Positions 25,993-35,159 of a stretch of DNA of 64,000 nt are shown here, one piece after another. Source of the stretch: CAZGMJ01 sp964526785 (lineage in GTDB: Bacteria; Planctomycetota; Phycisphaerae; Sedimentisphaerales; Anaerobacaceae); contig CAZGMJ010000008.1 in the NCBI GenBank assembly GCA_964526785.1, forward strand, positions 1-64,000. The letters run 5' to 3'. A program made the position numbers and the translations under genes. How positions within the stretch are numbered: position 1 is the first letter of the stretch; each line of letters opens with the position of its first letter. The notes under the pieces are model-generated. The model saw nothing but the letters and a program-made list of their open reading frames with translations. It did no database searches and was not told the DNA's origin.

Positions 25993-26871
25993 TCAATCCT
26001 CTTTTCCAACCGCCTGCTGCGCGTCCTTTTGCTCCTCAACCGTGATTTCCGCCGACACGAACTCACGGAGTTTGGCCTCCACTACGTCGCGCATCGTAAA
26101 TTCCGCCAGACGGCACTGGGCGCACATCCCGCGAAACGCAACAATGACCTTGTTGCCGACCACGTCGATCAATTCGATGTTGCCGCCGTCGGCCCGCAAT
26201 GCCGGTCGGATGTGCTTGTTGATGGTCTGCTGGATAAGTTGGATCTTCTGGATGTTCGTCAGTTTCTCGGGGCGTTTCGGTGCAACGGCGGGCGAGTCTT
26301 CCAGCTTGTCGCCCTGAATGCGCTCGATGATCTTGCGTATCTCGCCCCGACAGCCGCCGCATCCGCCGCCCGCCTTGCAGTAGTTGGTGACTTCTTCGAC
26401 CGTGCGAAGGTCGTTCTCCTCGATGACCCGCTCGATCTCCTTGTCCGTGACGCCGAAACACGTGCAGACGACCTTCCCCTCAAGCTCATGCTTTTCTGTG
26501 CCGCCGCCGCGATAGTTCTCGACGGCTGCTTCGAGCGCCTCTCGGCCCATGACCGAACAGTGCATCTTCTGCTCGGGCAACCCTCCGAGATACTCCGCGA
26601 TGTCTCGGTTGCTGACCTGCATCGCCTCATCGAGTGTCTTGCCCTTGATCAACTCGGTGAGCACAGAAGATGTTGCTATGGCGCTGGCGCAGCCGAACGT
26701 CTTGAATTTGGCGTCCGTTATTTTCCCATCGCCGTCGAGCTTGAACGTGAGCTTCAGCGCATCGCCGCAGGCCAGCGAGCCAACCTCGCCGACACCGTCC
26801 GCGTCCTCTATTTCCCCAACATTTCTCGGATTCAAGAAATGATCTTTTACCTTGTCCGTATATTCCCACAT
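25993..26871 (-). CDS. nifU: Fe-S cluster scaffold NifU, full-length
   Basis: 292-aa three-domain scaffold. Residues 1-125 are the IscU-like domain with cluster ligands C35 (ACGD, with D37), C61 and C105. Residues 130-185 form the central BFD-like domain binding a permanent [2Fe-2S] cluster, with C136, C138, C171 and C174. Residues 205-275 are the C-terminal NifU/Nfu domain with C250-x-x-C253. Such full-length NifU also serves housekeeping assembly in organisms without nitrogen fixation, and no nif structural genes are here. Sits 5 bp after metY. Confidence 0.96.
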   Translation of the reverse strand: MWEYTDKVKDHFLNPRNVGEIEDADGVGEVGSLACGDALKLTFKLDGDGKITDAKFKTFGCASAIATSSVLTELIKGKTLDEAMQVSNRDIAEYLGGLPEQKMHCSVMGREALEAAVENYRGGGTEKHELEGKVVCTCFGVTDKEIERVIEENDLRTVEEVTNYCKAGGGCGGCRGEIRKIIERIQGDKLEDSPAVAPKRPEKLTNIQKIQLIQQTINKHIRPALRADGGNIELIDVVGNKVIVAFRGMCAQCRLAEFTMRDVVEAKLREFVSAEITVEEQKDAQQAVGKED

Positions 26872-26876
26872 ACAGC

Positions 26877-28166
26877 TTACCTCTGACTGACACTCAGTGC
26901 CTGTTTGAAATCTGCGACTATATCATCCATATGCTCGGTTCCGACCGATACCCGAATATAGTCCTCCGTTACGCCTGCTGCAAGCTGTTCTTCGGCCGTC
27001 AGTTGCTGATGGGTCGTGCTGGCCGGATGAATCACGAGCGTCTTGCTGTCTCCGATGTTGGCCAGATGGCTGGCGAGCTGCACGCTGTTTATGAATTTGA
27101 CCGCAGCCTTCGAACCGCCCTTGATCCCGAATCCCAGAATCGCCCCCCGGCCTTTCGGCAGATACCTCTTCGCCAGTTCATGGTCCGCGTGCGATTCCAG
27201 CCCGGGGTAGTTCACCCATTCGACGGCAGGCTGCTCTTCCAGCCATTTGGCCAACGCCAGGGCGTTCTCGCTGTGCCGCGGCATCCGCAGGTGCAGCGTT
27301 TCGAGCCCCTGGAGGAACAGGAATGCATTGAACGGCGACATGCAACTGCCCATATCGCGTAGGAACTGAGTACGCGCTTTGATGATGTAGGCCAGTTCGC
27401 CGAACGACTCTGTGTACTTGACACCATGATAGCTGGGATCGGGTTCGGTCAACTCGGGATAGCGCCCGTTCGTCCAGTCAAACTTGCCGGAATCCACGAT
27501 GGTGCCGCCGATGCTGTTGCCGTGCCCGCCGATGAATTTCGTGCAACTGTGGACAACGATATCGACGCCGTAATCGATAGGTCTGAAAAGAACGGGCGTC
27601 ATGACGGTATTGTCGCAAATCAGCGGCATTCCGTTCTTATGCGCGATGTCCGCGATCTTCTCGTATTGGAGAATATCGTTTTTCGGATTGCCAACCGATT
27701 CGATGTAAATCGCACGCGTATTGTCCTTGATCGCCCCGGCAAACGCGTCAGGCTTTCTCGCGTCGACAAACGTCACGTCGATGCCGAGTTTGGCGAACGT
27801 ATGAGCGAATAGAGTCACCGTACCGCCGTAGAGCGAACTCGAAGCCACGATATGCCCGCCTGCACCGCAAATGTTCAGAATGCTCACGTAGATCGCCGAT
27901 TGGCCGGAACTAAGCGCCAGACCGCCTACGCCACCTTCCATCGCAGCAAGACGTTTCTCCAGCACGTCCGTCGTCGGATTCATCAGGCGGGTGTAAATAT
28001 TCCCGAACTCCCTGAGCGCAAAGAGGTTCGCGGCATGGTCCGTGTCCTTGAACACGTAACTGGTTGTCTGGTATATCGGCACGGCTCTGCTGAGCGTATC
28101 CGAGTCCACGTCATGGCCCGCGTGAAGAGCGAGCGTCTCAAGTTTGTATGTCTTTTCGTTCGCCAT
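26877..28166 (-). CDS. metY: O-acetylhomoserine (thiol)-lyase
   Basis: 429-aa PLP enzyme of the Cys/Met metabolism family, making homocysteine from O-acetylhomoserine and sulfide. Conserved parts: YKLETLALHAGHDVD, IYQTTSYVFKDTDHAANLF, IYTRLMNPTTDVLEKRLAAMEGG, the PLP Lys in VVHSCTKFIGGHGNSIGG, and HPASTTHQQLTAEEQLAAGV near the C-terminus. Length near 430 separates it from cystathionine synthases (about 380-400). O-acetylserine activity is possible. Follows nadA by 15 bp. Confidence 0.93.
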   Translation of the reverse strand: MANEKTYKLETLALHAGHDVDSDTLSRAVPIYQTTSYVFKDTDHAANLFALREFGNIYTRLMNPTTDVLEKRLAAMEGGVGGLALSSGQSAIYVSILNICGAGGHIVASSSLYGGTVTLFAHTFAKLGIDVTFVDARKPDAFAGAIKDNTRAIYIESVGNPKNDILQYEKIADIAHKNGMPLICDNTVMTPVLFRPIDYGVDIVVHSCTKFIGGHGNSIGGTIVDSGKFDWTNGRYPELTEPDPSYHGVKYTESFGELAYIIKARTQFLRDMGSCMSPFNAFLFLQGLETLHLRMPRHSENALALAKWLEEQPAVEWVNYPGLESHADHELAKRYLPKGRGAILGFGIKGGSKAAVKFINSVQLASHLANIGDSKTLVIHPASTTHQQLTAEEQLAAGVTEDYIRVSVGTEHMDDIVADFKQALSVSQR

Positions 28167-28181
28167 TATCCAACCTTCAGT

Positions 28182-29096
28182 TTACCTGGGGATTATTTCG
28201 ATCATTCTGTCCAATGCTGTCTTGGCCTTCCGCCGTATGTCTTCGGGAACCGTAATCCGGTGCTGCATGTCCTCGAGCGACACAATTACTTTGTCGATGC
28301 TGATCTTCTTCATGTTCGGGCAGATGCCTTTCTCACTGGCCGCGATAAACTCGGCATCCGGCCGCTTCTTGCGCAGCGCGTGTATGATTCCCGTTTCCGT
28401 GGCAATGATGAACTGCCTGGCGGGCGAATCGACGACGAACTTCAGCATTTGCCCCGTGCTCAGTAATTCATCCACCAGCGATTTGACCGGTTCGCTGCAC
28501 TCAGGGTGCGCCATCGCAATGGCGTCGGGATACCGTTGTTTGGCCTGCCGGATATCATTTTCCGATATCACCACGTGGGTCGTGCAGTAGCCCGGCCAGA
28601 GGATCAGGTCCCGGCCCGTTCTTTCGGAAACAAACTGCCCGAGATGTTGATCGGGCACGAATATGATGCGTTTGTCTTCGGGCAGCGACTGGACGACTTC
28701 GACCGCGTTGGCGCTCGTACAGCAGTAATCGCTCTCGGCCTTCACCTCAGCAGTGCTGTTGACGTAGCAGACAACCAGCGCATCGGGATGCTCGCTCTTG
28801 AGCCCGCGCAATTGCTCGGCGTCGATCATATCAGCCATTGGACAACCGGCGTTCTTTTCCGGAAGCAATACCACCTTCTGCGGAGATAGAATAGCGGCAG
28901 TCTCGGCCATGAACTTCACGCCACAGAATACAATTACATCGGCGTCGGTTTCGGACGCCTGCACGCTCAATCCGAGCGAGTCCCCGCAGAAATCCGCGAG
29001 ATCCTGTATGTCGCCCGGCTGATAGTTGTGCGCGAGGATTACGGCGTTCCGCTCCGTCTTCAGTCTTTCAATCTTGTCCAGAAGCTTTTGGTCCAA
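28182..29096 (-). CDS. nadA: Quinolinate synthase NadA
   Basis: 304-aa [4Fe-4S] enzyme that condenses iminoaspartate with dihydroxyacetone phosphate to quinolinate for NAD synthesis. The three cluster cysteines are C85 (AGCPMADM), C171 (WPGYCTTHVV) and C259 (KGICPNMKKI). Other signatures are AHNYQPGDIQDLADFCGDSLGL in part and VVCYVNSTAEVKA. The start is TTG at 29094-29096 with GGAG upstream; the nearby ATG is in another frame. nadB and nadC are not in the window. Its place inside an Fe-S and cysteine operon fits an Fe-S client. Confidence 0.95.
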   Translation of the reverse strand: MDQKLLDKIERLKTERNAVILAHNYQPGDIQDLADFCGDSLGLSVQASETDADVIVFCGVKFMAETAAILSPQKVVLLPEKNAGCPMADMIDAEQLRGLKSEHPDALVVCYVNSTAEVKAESDYCCTSANAVEVVQSLPEDKRIIFVPDQHLGQFVSERTGRDLILWPGYCTTHVVISENDIRQAKQRYPDAIAMAHPECSEPVKSLVDELLSTGQMLKFVVDSPARQFIIATETGIIHALRKKRPDAEFIAASEKGICPNMKKISIDKVIVSLEDMQHRITVPEDIRRKAKTALDRMIEIIPR

Positions 29097-29159
29097 ACAT
29101 CAATCTCCTTCACATGGCCGAACGGCGATGCAGCACCGCACGGCACCTTTCTTGACTGT

Positions 29160-30089
29160 CTACTTCACAGTCGTCCGCTTGTTCTTCGTATACAGCAAAT
29201 CGGGATTCGCGGTCGTCACCGTCACACCCGGCGGCACCGACTCCTTGATCCAGACGTTGCCGCCGATAACCGCCCCTTTCCCGATAACCACATTGCCGAG
29301 AATCGTCGCCTCCGCATATATCGTGACGTCGTCCTCGATGGTCGGGTGCCTCTTTCCGCCTTTGATGATCCGCCCCCGCTCATCCCGCCGAAAACTCAAA
29401 GCCCCCAGCGTGGCGCCCTGGTAGATCTTTACGTTCTCACCGATGACGGTCGTCTCGCCGATGACGACTCCCGTGCCGTGATCGATGAAGAAGCTCCTTC
29501 CGATCTTGGCGCCGGGGTGGATATCGATGCCCGTTCTGGAATGCGCGCACTCAGTCATAATGCGCGGAATTAGCGGCGCTTCCTTAAGATACAACTCATG
29601 GGCGATCCGATACGTGGCAATTGCCATGATGCACGGATAACTGATAACGATCTCTTCATACGATCGAGCCGCCGGGTCGCCGTCGTAGGCGGCGTGCACG
29701 TCCGTCTTCAGCGCATCGCGAACCTCGGGCAACCGAGAGAGCAGATGATCGGCGACGTTCACGGCCATCGTCTCACAATCACACCCCTCGCATTCCTTCA
29801 CACGGCACTTATACTTGAACGCTCTCTCCAGTTGTTTTGTCAGATCAGCGTGCACCTGACAGAGCAAATCGCCCACGACGAAACCGATGTTCGACTTGGT
29901 AACGGTACGCCTGCCCGTATGCCCGGGAAACAACAGTTCGAACAGCGAATCCAATATACTCTGGATCTCTCCGCGCACCGGCAGATCGGCCGCGTCGATG
30001 AAGTTTATCCCCGAATCGCCGCGGTATGTATCAACAATACGGTCGACCAATCGGCCGACCTTCTTGCCTGTCAGCTTTTTCTTTCTCAT
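29160..30089 (-). CDS. cysE: Serine O-acetyltransferase
   Basis: 309-aa enzyme making O-acetylserine, the acceptor for cysteine synthesis. The N-terminal helical part is long (about 180 residues, with a Cys cluster CRVKECEGCDCET). The C-terminal left-handed beta-helix follows (GIDIHPGAKIGRSFFIDHG, TVIGENVKIYQGATLGALSF, ATILGNVVIGKGAVIGGNVW). Size and the extended N-terminus match the EpsC-type serine acetyltransferases found in many non-enteric bacteria. Downstream of cysK by 32 bp. Confidence 0.93.
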   Translation of the reverse strand: MRKKKLTGKKVGRLVDRIVDTYRGDSGINFIDAADLPVRGEIQSILDSLFELLFPGHTGRRTVTKSNIGFVVGDLLCQVHADLTKQLERAFKYKCRVKECEGCDCETMAVNVADHLLSRLPEVRDALKTDVHAAYDGDPAARSYEEIVISYPCIMAIATYRIAHELYLKEAPLIPRIMTECAHSRTGIDIHPGAKIGRSFFIDHGTGVVIGETTVIGENVKIYQGATLGALSFRRDERGRIIKGGKRHPTIEDDVTIYAEATILGNVVIGKGAVIGGNVWIKESVPPGVTVTTANPDLLYTKNKRTTVK

Positions 30090-30121
30090 GTCCCGCTCCG
30101 ACGCGACGGTAGAACCACGCT

Positions 30122-31042
30122 TTATGCAAACAACTCCGTTGAAATATAACGATCTCCGATATCGCAGATAATCACGACAATGGTCTTATTCTTGTTCTCA
30201 GGCCGCTTGGCAACCTGCAGGGCGGCCCACACATTCGCCCCCGAACTGATGCCCGAAAGAAGCCCCTCTTTGGCGGCTAACTGGCGCGCCACGTCCATCG
30301 CGTCCTCGTTTGATACCTGGATGATCTCATCGATAACACTCCTGTCAAGAATATCGGGAACGAAACCGGCACCAATGCCCTGGATCTTGTGCGGACCCGG
30401 CTTGCCGCCGGAAAGCACGGGCGAATCCTTGGGCTCGACGCCAACCGTCTTTACCTCCGGCTTCTTTTCCTTGAGCACCTGGCCGCAACCCGTTATCGTT
30501 CCGCCTGTCCCAATACCCGCCACGAAGATATCCACCTCTCCATCGGTATCCGCCCAGATTTCCTTGGCCGTCGTTTTGCGATGCGCCTCGACATTCGCGG
30601 GATTCTTGAACTGCTGCGGCATGAAGGCATTCTTATGCTCGGCTAGTATTTCCTCGGCTTTCTCCACCGCCCCGGTCATGCCCTTTTCCGCTGGCGTCAG
30701 CACCAGTTCGGCCCCCAACTGTTTGAGGACTTTCCTGCGCTCAACGCTCATGGATTCGGGCATTGTCAACAGAAGTCTGTACCCCCGTGCGGCACATACA
30801 AACGCCAGCCCAATGCCCGTGTTGCCGCTGGTGGGCTCGACAATAACCGTATCAGATTTGATCAGGCCCGCCTTTTCCCCCGCGGCAATCATGTATTTTG
30901 CAATACGATCTTTCACGCTGCCGCACGGATTGTAGAATTCCAGCTTGCCCAGGACGGTCGCGCCCCCTTCGTTGAGTTTGTTGATCTGAACCAAAGGCGT
31001 ATAGCCCACTGCTTCGACAATATCCTTAAATACTGCACTCAT
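30122..31042 (-). CDS. cysK: Cysteine synthase A
   Basis: 306-aa PLP enzyme (O-acetylserine sulfhydrylase). PLP-binding K44 lies in YNPCGSVKDRIAKYM, the substrate loop is VEPTSGNTGIGLAFV, and the phosphate-binding Gly loop is AGIGTGGTITGCGQVL. The IQGIGAGFVPDI motif matches CysK rather than cystathionine beta-synthase. First structural gene after the regulator, 27 bp downstream. In many bacteria CysE and CysK form a complex. Confidence 0.96.
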   Translation of the reverse strand: MSAVFKDIVEAVGYTPLVQINKLNEGGATVLGKLEFYNPCGSVKDRIAKYMIAAGEKAGLIKSDTVIVEPTSGNTGIGLAFVCAARGYRLLLTMPESMSVERRKVLKQLGAELVLTPAEKGMTGAVEKAEEILAEHKNAFMPQQFKNPANVEAHRKTTAKEIWADTDGEVDIFVAGIGTGGTITGCGQVLKEKKPEVKTVGVEPKDSPVLSGGKPGPHKIQGIGAGFVPDILDRSVIDEIIQVSNEDAMDVARQLAAKEGLLSGISSGANVWAALQVAKRPENKNKTIVVIICDIGDRYISTELFA

Positions 31043-31069
31043 CGCGATACCTCTTCGTTAATGTGCGTC

Positions 31070-31504
31070 TTAAATCTGGTAATCGGGCGACTTTTTCTGG
31101 CGAGCCTTGTCCGCAAGGTCCTTAAGCGAGACCGCCTGCAAAACCCCCCTTATCGCATCTTCGACCCGTGCCCATATATCCCGCACCGCGCAGTCGGCAA
31201 TACGGCCGCAGTAGCTCTCATCGCCCACACACTGAGCGGTCGTCACAGGCCCCTCGAGAACGGTAAATACGTCGTAAATGCATATCTTCTCAGGCGGTTG
31301 CGCAAGAACGTACCCGCCCTTGGCGCCGCGAATGCTCGCGACAAGGCCGGCGGATTTCAGCACGACCATCAATTGCTCCAGGTACTTGATGGATATACCC
31401 TGTCGCTCGGCCACGACTTTGAGCTGTAAAGGGCCCTTGCCGACATTCTCGGCCAGTTCAAGAAGGGCGCGCGTCCCATACCTGGTTCTTGTCGATAATT
31501 TCAT
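31070..31504 (-). CDS. Rrf2-family regulator, IscR-like
   Basis: 144-aa winged-helix regulator. The N-terminus MKLSTRTRYGTRALLELA and the wing SIRGAKGGYVLAQPP are typical Rrf2. Three cysteines, C92, C99 and C105, with spacing x6/x5, correspond to the x5/x5 cysteine triad that holds the [2Fe-2S] cluster in IscR, so Fe-S sensing is likely; CymR-type cysteine regulators lack this triad. ATG 31504 is chosen over ATG 31510 because AGGAG is 8 nt upstream of the former and only 2 nt from the latter. It heads the cysteine/Fe-S operon and probably controls it through the palindrome at 31521-31544. Confidence 0.88.
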   Translation of the reverse strand: MKLSTRTRYGTRALLELAENVGKGPLQLKVVAERQGISIKYLEQLMVVLKSAGLVASIRGAKGGYVLAQPPEKICIYDVFTVLEGPVTTAQCVGDESYCGRIADCAVRDIWARVEDAIRGVLQAVSLKDLADKARQKKSPDYQI

Positions 31505-31520
31505 TGCCATAACTCCTATA

Positions 31521-31547
31521 TACCTACTGATTTAGTAGCGTATTATA
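31521..31547 (-). promoter_or_regulatory. Promoter -10 with IscR-type palindromic operator
   Basis: Minus-strand TATAAT occupies 31542-31547. Directly downstream is a perfect inverted repeat, CTACT and AGTAG around 5 bp (31524-31538), flanked by ATAC on the -10 side and TAT on the other. The centre matches the RWWWY core of the IscR type 1 site and the arms agree at most positions. The predicted transcript start (near 31535) lies in the operator, so binding would block initiation. Confidence 0.65.
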
Positions 31548-31780
31548 CGGCATACCAGCACACTTGTGCAGCAAAAAACACGAAATTTTGCCAAGTTTAT
31601 AGTGGATAGCGATTCTGACGTCGAGTCGTTCATTTCAAAACCCGGCCGCCAACCGGAAGACCTCATTCTGTGCCCCATGCTGACTCATCCAAGTGCTGGA
31701 CCAGCAATTCATGCCTGAAGATCGTTGGGGGATACTTGAGACCCGAAGTGGCGGAATGTTGCATGAACTTGCCGATGCGA

Positions 31781-31809
31781 TTGACACCGCCGTCCCGACC
31801 GCATATAAT
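31781..31809 (+). promoter_or_regulatory. Consensus sigma-70 promoter
   Basis: TTGACA (31781-31786), 17 bp and TATAAT (31804-31809), a perfect match to consensus. Predicted +1 near 31816, so the coding region must start after this point. Confidence 0.85.
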
Positions 31810-31851
31810 CCGGTATCTGTTTTGCGGTGCACCGACAAGGGAATGTTGCAC

Positions 31852-34215
31852 ATGACAGCACTTTCCAAGCGAAAAGTCGTTTTTATTGCTTCCTTTCCTC
31901 CGAGAAAATGTGGCATCGCAACATTCACCTCCGATTTGATCAGGAACGCCTCGGCGGCAGCCGGCGGAGCGTTTGAACCCCTTGTCGTTACGCTGCGGAA
32001 CGATAACTCGCTGCGCTACAGCGAACCGGTCAAGTTCGAGATACGTCAGAACGTCAAACGCGACTATCTTTGTGCGGCGGACTTCATCAATTTCAGCCAT
32101 GTGGACCTCGTCTGCGTCCAGCATGAGTTCGGCTTGTTCGGGGGCGAGGGCGGATCCTATCTCAACCTGCTCCTTCGCCGGCTCAAGAGTCCCGTTGTAA
32201 CGACACTGCATACGATTCTCGACGATCCCGAACCCGCCTTTCGCCAGGCGTTGATTGATGTGTGCGATCTGTCGTGCAAAGTCATTACGATGAACGAGCG
32301 TGGCGTGAGTATGCTGCACGACATCTATGATGTATCGAGGGACAAGGTCCGCCTGATCCCGCATGGAATGCCCGACCTGCCCTTCGTCGACAGCAATTAC
32401 TACAAGCACAAATTCGGGATGGAGCGACGCCGCACAATCCTCACCTTCGGCCTGCTCAGCGCAAATAAGGGAATCGAAACAGTGCTCGAAGCGATGCCCG
32501 ACATCATCAAGGCCGAGCCGTCTGCGCTCTACATCGTTCTGGGCATGACGCATCCCAACATACTCAAACACGAAGGCGAGTCATATCGCTTCCGCCTCCA
32601 GGGCATGGTCAAGAAACTCGGCCTGCAGAAACACGTCATCTTCCACAACCGATTCGTCGATGACGAGGAACTGCACAACTTCCTCTGCGCAGCCGACGTC
32701 TATGTCACGCCGTATCTGAGCCGAAGACAACTAACCAGCGGCACGCTGTCGTTCGCAGTCGGCGCGGGCAAGGCTGTGGTTTCAACACCCTACTGGGCCG
32801 CCACCGAGTTGCTCGATGAAGGTCGAGGCGTCCTCGTGCCATTCGGAGACTCCGCGAAGATCGCACAGTGCATCGTTAAAATACTCACGGATGATTCGAA
32901 ATTCTACGGACTTCGAAGACGCGCATACGACTATGGAAGGTCGCGCACATGGCCCAATGTCGGACGTGAATACTGGGATATTTTCACCACCCAGAAGCCT
33001 TCTATTAACCTCGCGTCTGCAGGCGGTTTGTCGCCCAACGAGACAATCTCAAACATCGAGGCGCCCGAACCGTCCCTCAGCCACCTTGTGAAGTTAACCG
33101 ACGATACAGGCTTGCTTCAGCACGCCAAGTTCATTATCCCCAATCGCGACCACGGCTACTGCACCGACGATAACGCCCGGGCGGCTATGGCGATGGCCAA
33201 GTACCACGCTCAATACTCCGAACCGCTCGCTCTCGAACTATTCGACACGTACTTGTCCTTCATTATGCACAGCCAGGCCGACGACGGGTCAATCCGGAAT
33301 TTCATGGATTACGATCGCGTCTGGTGGAAGAACGAGCCCGCCAACGACGCATTCGGCCGGGCAATGTGGGCGTTCGGATCGATTATGGCTCAACCTCCAT
33401 CGCCGTCCTATCTCTCGGTCATGAAGGATTGCTTCGATCGTTCGGTCGGACTCGTCCTCAGGCAGCACCCGCGCGGTATGGCCTACTCGATCCTGGGCAT
33501 GTGTGACTATCTCAAACAGTTCCCCGGCGCCAGCGAGATTAAGCGGCAGTTGGAGGTCGCCGCCGACGGTCTCGTGCTGCAATACAACGAGAATCATCTG
33601 CCCGAATGGCAATGGTTCGAAGATATCCTGACGTACGACAACGCGGTGCTGCCGCATGCAATGTTCGTCGCGGCTGACTGCCTTGAAAACAAGGAATACC
33701 TCCAGGTTGCGCGCACGACATGCGACTTTCTGCTGGACAATACGTTCAACGGCGAGCATTTCAGCTTCATCGGATGCAACGGATGGTATGAACGTGGCCA
33801 CACGCGCGCCTCGTTCGACCAACAACCGCTGGAAGCCGCCGCAACCGTGATGATGCTGCGCGCCGCTTTCGACGCAACAGGGGACAAGAGCTATCTCGTC
33901 CTGCAGAGAAAAGCCTTCGACTGGTTCCTCGGATCAAACGATCTGCACATTCCTCTCTATGATTTTCGAACCAGGGGCTGTTGTGACGGCCTCATGGCCA
34001 CCGGCGTCAACCTCAATCAGGGCGCAGAAAGTATGGTCAGTTTTCTATTGAGCCTGCTGACCATCGTCGAAGGCTACAGTCTACTCGAAAAGCCGCTGGA
34101 AAATGAGAGCATCCTCGGAGAAGAGGTCACAGAGCCCCGGGACGCAAAGAAGAAGCAATCCCGATTGAGGCGATCGAAGACAACTCTCAAAGCGAAGAGC
34201 ACGCCCGCAAATTGA
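31852..34215 (+). CDS. Two-domain protein: GT4 glycosyltransferase plus alpha-toroid domain
   Basis: 787-aa cytosolic protein. Residues about 1-390 are a GT-B glycosyltransferase of family 4 type: FPPRKCGIATFTSDLI, VVTTLHTILDDP, LTFGLLSANKGIETVLEAMP, and the donor-site region VTPYLSRRQLTSGTLSFAVGAG. Residues about 420-745 are helical and repetitive with conserved aromatic and acidic residues (DHGYCTDDNARAAMAMAKY, RNFMDYDRVWW, LTYDNAVLPHAM), like an alpha/alpha toroid of glycoside hydrolases or lyases. The tail is Lys-rich. Substrate unknown. The frame is open back to 31693, but the consensus promoter at 31781-31809 and AAGGGA 9 nt before ATG 31852 fix the start. xthA follows 12 bp later. Confidence 0.85.
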   Translation: MTALSKRKVVFIASFPPRKCGIATFTSDLIRNASAAAGGAFEPLVVTLRNDNSLRYSEPVKFEIRQNVKRDYLCAADFINFSHVDLVCVQHEFGLFGGEGGSYLNLLLRRLKSPVVTTLHTILDDPEPAFRQALIDVCDLSCKVITMNERGVSMLHDIYDVSRDKVRLIPHGMPDLPFVDSNYYKHKFGMERRRTILTFGLLSANKGIETVLEAMPDIIKAEPSALYIVLGMTHPNILKHEGESYRFRLQGMVKKLGLQKHVIFHNRFVDDEELHNFLCAADVYVTPYLSRRQLTSGTLSFAVGAGKAVVSTPYWAATELLDEGRGVLVPFGDSAKIAQCIVKILTDDSKFYGLRRRAYDYGRSRTWPNVGREYWDIFTTQKPSINLASAGGLSPNETISNIEAPEPSLSHLVKLTDDTGLLQHAKFIIPNRDHGYCTDDNARAAMAMAKYHAQYSEPLALELFDTYLSFIMHSQADDGSIRNFMDYDRVWWKNEPANDAFGRAMWAFGSIMAQPPSPSYLSVMKDCFDRSVGLVLRQHPRGMAYSILGMCDYLKQFPGASEIKRQLEVAADGLVLQYNENHLPEWQWFEDILTYDNAVLPHAMFVAADCLENKEYLQVARTTCDFLLDNTFNGEHFSFIGCNGWYERGHTRASFDQQPLEAAATVMMLRAAFDATGDKSYLVLQRKAFDWFLGSNDLHIPLYDFRTRGCCDGLMATGVNLNQGAESMVSFLLSLLTIVEGYSLLEKPLENESILGEEVTEPRDAKKKQSRLRRSKTTLKAKSTPAN

Positions 34216-34227
34216 CCTAATGAGACG

Positions 34228-34998
34228 GTGATACTCGCCACCTACAATGTAAACGGAGTTCGGGCTCGACTGCCAATCATCCTCAGGTGGCTGGAGATGC
34301 GCCGGCCGGATGTCCTGTGTATTCAGGAAACGAAAGTGCAGGATGCGGAGTTCCCCGGCGACGCGTTCGAGCGGGCCGGCTATCATTGTGCATTTCGAGG
34401 GCAGAAAGCCTATAACGGCGTGGCCATTCTAAGTCGCCGGACGCCCGCGGATGTCTCTTTCGGACTGGACAGCAAACCTGCCGATGAATCCAGACTGGTG
34501 CGGGTTTCAATAAGCGGCGTCAACATTATAAATACTTACGTTCCCCAGGGCCGGGCTCCGGATTCCGAGTTCTTCCAGTATAAGCTGGATTGGTTCGCCC
34601 GGCTCAAACGCTATTTCGCCGCCCATTTCAACTCTAACGATCCGCTTGTGTGGGTCGGAGATTTGAATATTGCCCCCGAACCCCGCGACGTCCACAGCCC
34701 GGACACCCTCCTTGGACACGTATGCTTTCATCCTGAGGTCCACGATGCTCTGACCAACATCATGCAATGGGGCCTGGTAGACGTATTTCGGCAGCACTGT
34801 GATGAGCCTGGCCGATACACGTACTGGGATTATCGCGTGCGCAATGCGGTCCGGAGCAACAGGGGTTGGCGTCTCGATCATGTCATGGCAACCGCACCAC
34901 TTGCGCAAAAGTGCACCGATTGCGTCATCGACACGGAACCGCGGCTCTGGGAGCGTCCAAGCGACCACACACCCGTTGTCGCCACCTTCACCCTGTAA
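34228..34998 (+). CDS. xthA: Exodeoxyribonuclease III (AP endonuclease)
   Basis: 256-aa Mg-dependent repair nuclease cutting at abasic sites and trimming 3' ends. Catalytic motifs: ATYNVNGVRARL, VLCIQETKVQD with the metal-binding Glu, NTYVPQGR with the active-site Tyr, VWVGDLNIAPEPRDVHSP with D and N, and the terminal WRLDHVMAT plus RPSDHTPVVATF with the catalytic D-H. Start is GTG. It directly follows the glycosyltransferase gene and may share its transcript. Confidence 0.95.
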   Translation: MILATYNVNGVRARLPIILRWLEMRRPDVLCIQETKVQDAEFPGDAFERAGYHCAFRGQKAYNGVAILSRRTPADVSFGLDSKPADESRLVRVSISGVNIINTYVPQGRAPDSEFFQYKLDWFARLKRYFAAHFNSNDPLVWVGDLNIAPEPRDVHSPDTLLGHVCFHPEVHDALTNIMQWGLVDVFRQHCDEPGRYTYWDYRVRNAVRSNRGWRLDHVMATAPLAQKCTDCVIDTEPRLWERPSDHTPVVATFTL

Positions 34999-35122
34999 CA
35001 CTTCATCCTTCGCCGCACGTATCCACGATTCTCGGACTGCACAGCCGCTTGGAGCCTGCCAACAAACCCTCACCCGTACCGAGAGAAGCCATAGAGATTC
35101 AGGTCCGCGGAGGGAGATGCGT

Positions 35123-35151
35123 TTGCATCCGCCCTGTATATGGCGTATACC
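35123..35151 (+). promoter_or_regulatory. Promoter giving a near-leaderless rdgB transcript
   Basis: TTGCAT (35123-35128), 17 bp, TATACC (35146-35151). Predicted +1 is 35158, two bases before the ATG. No Shine-Dalgarno sequence is visible. Confidence 0.45.
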
Positions 35152-35159
35152 TGTACGCC

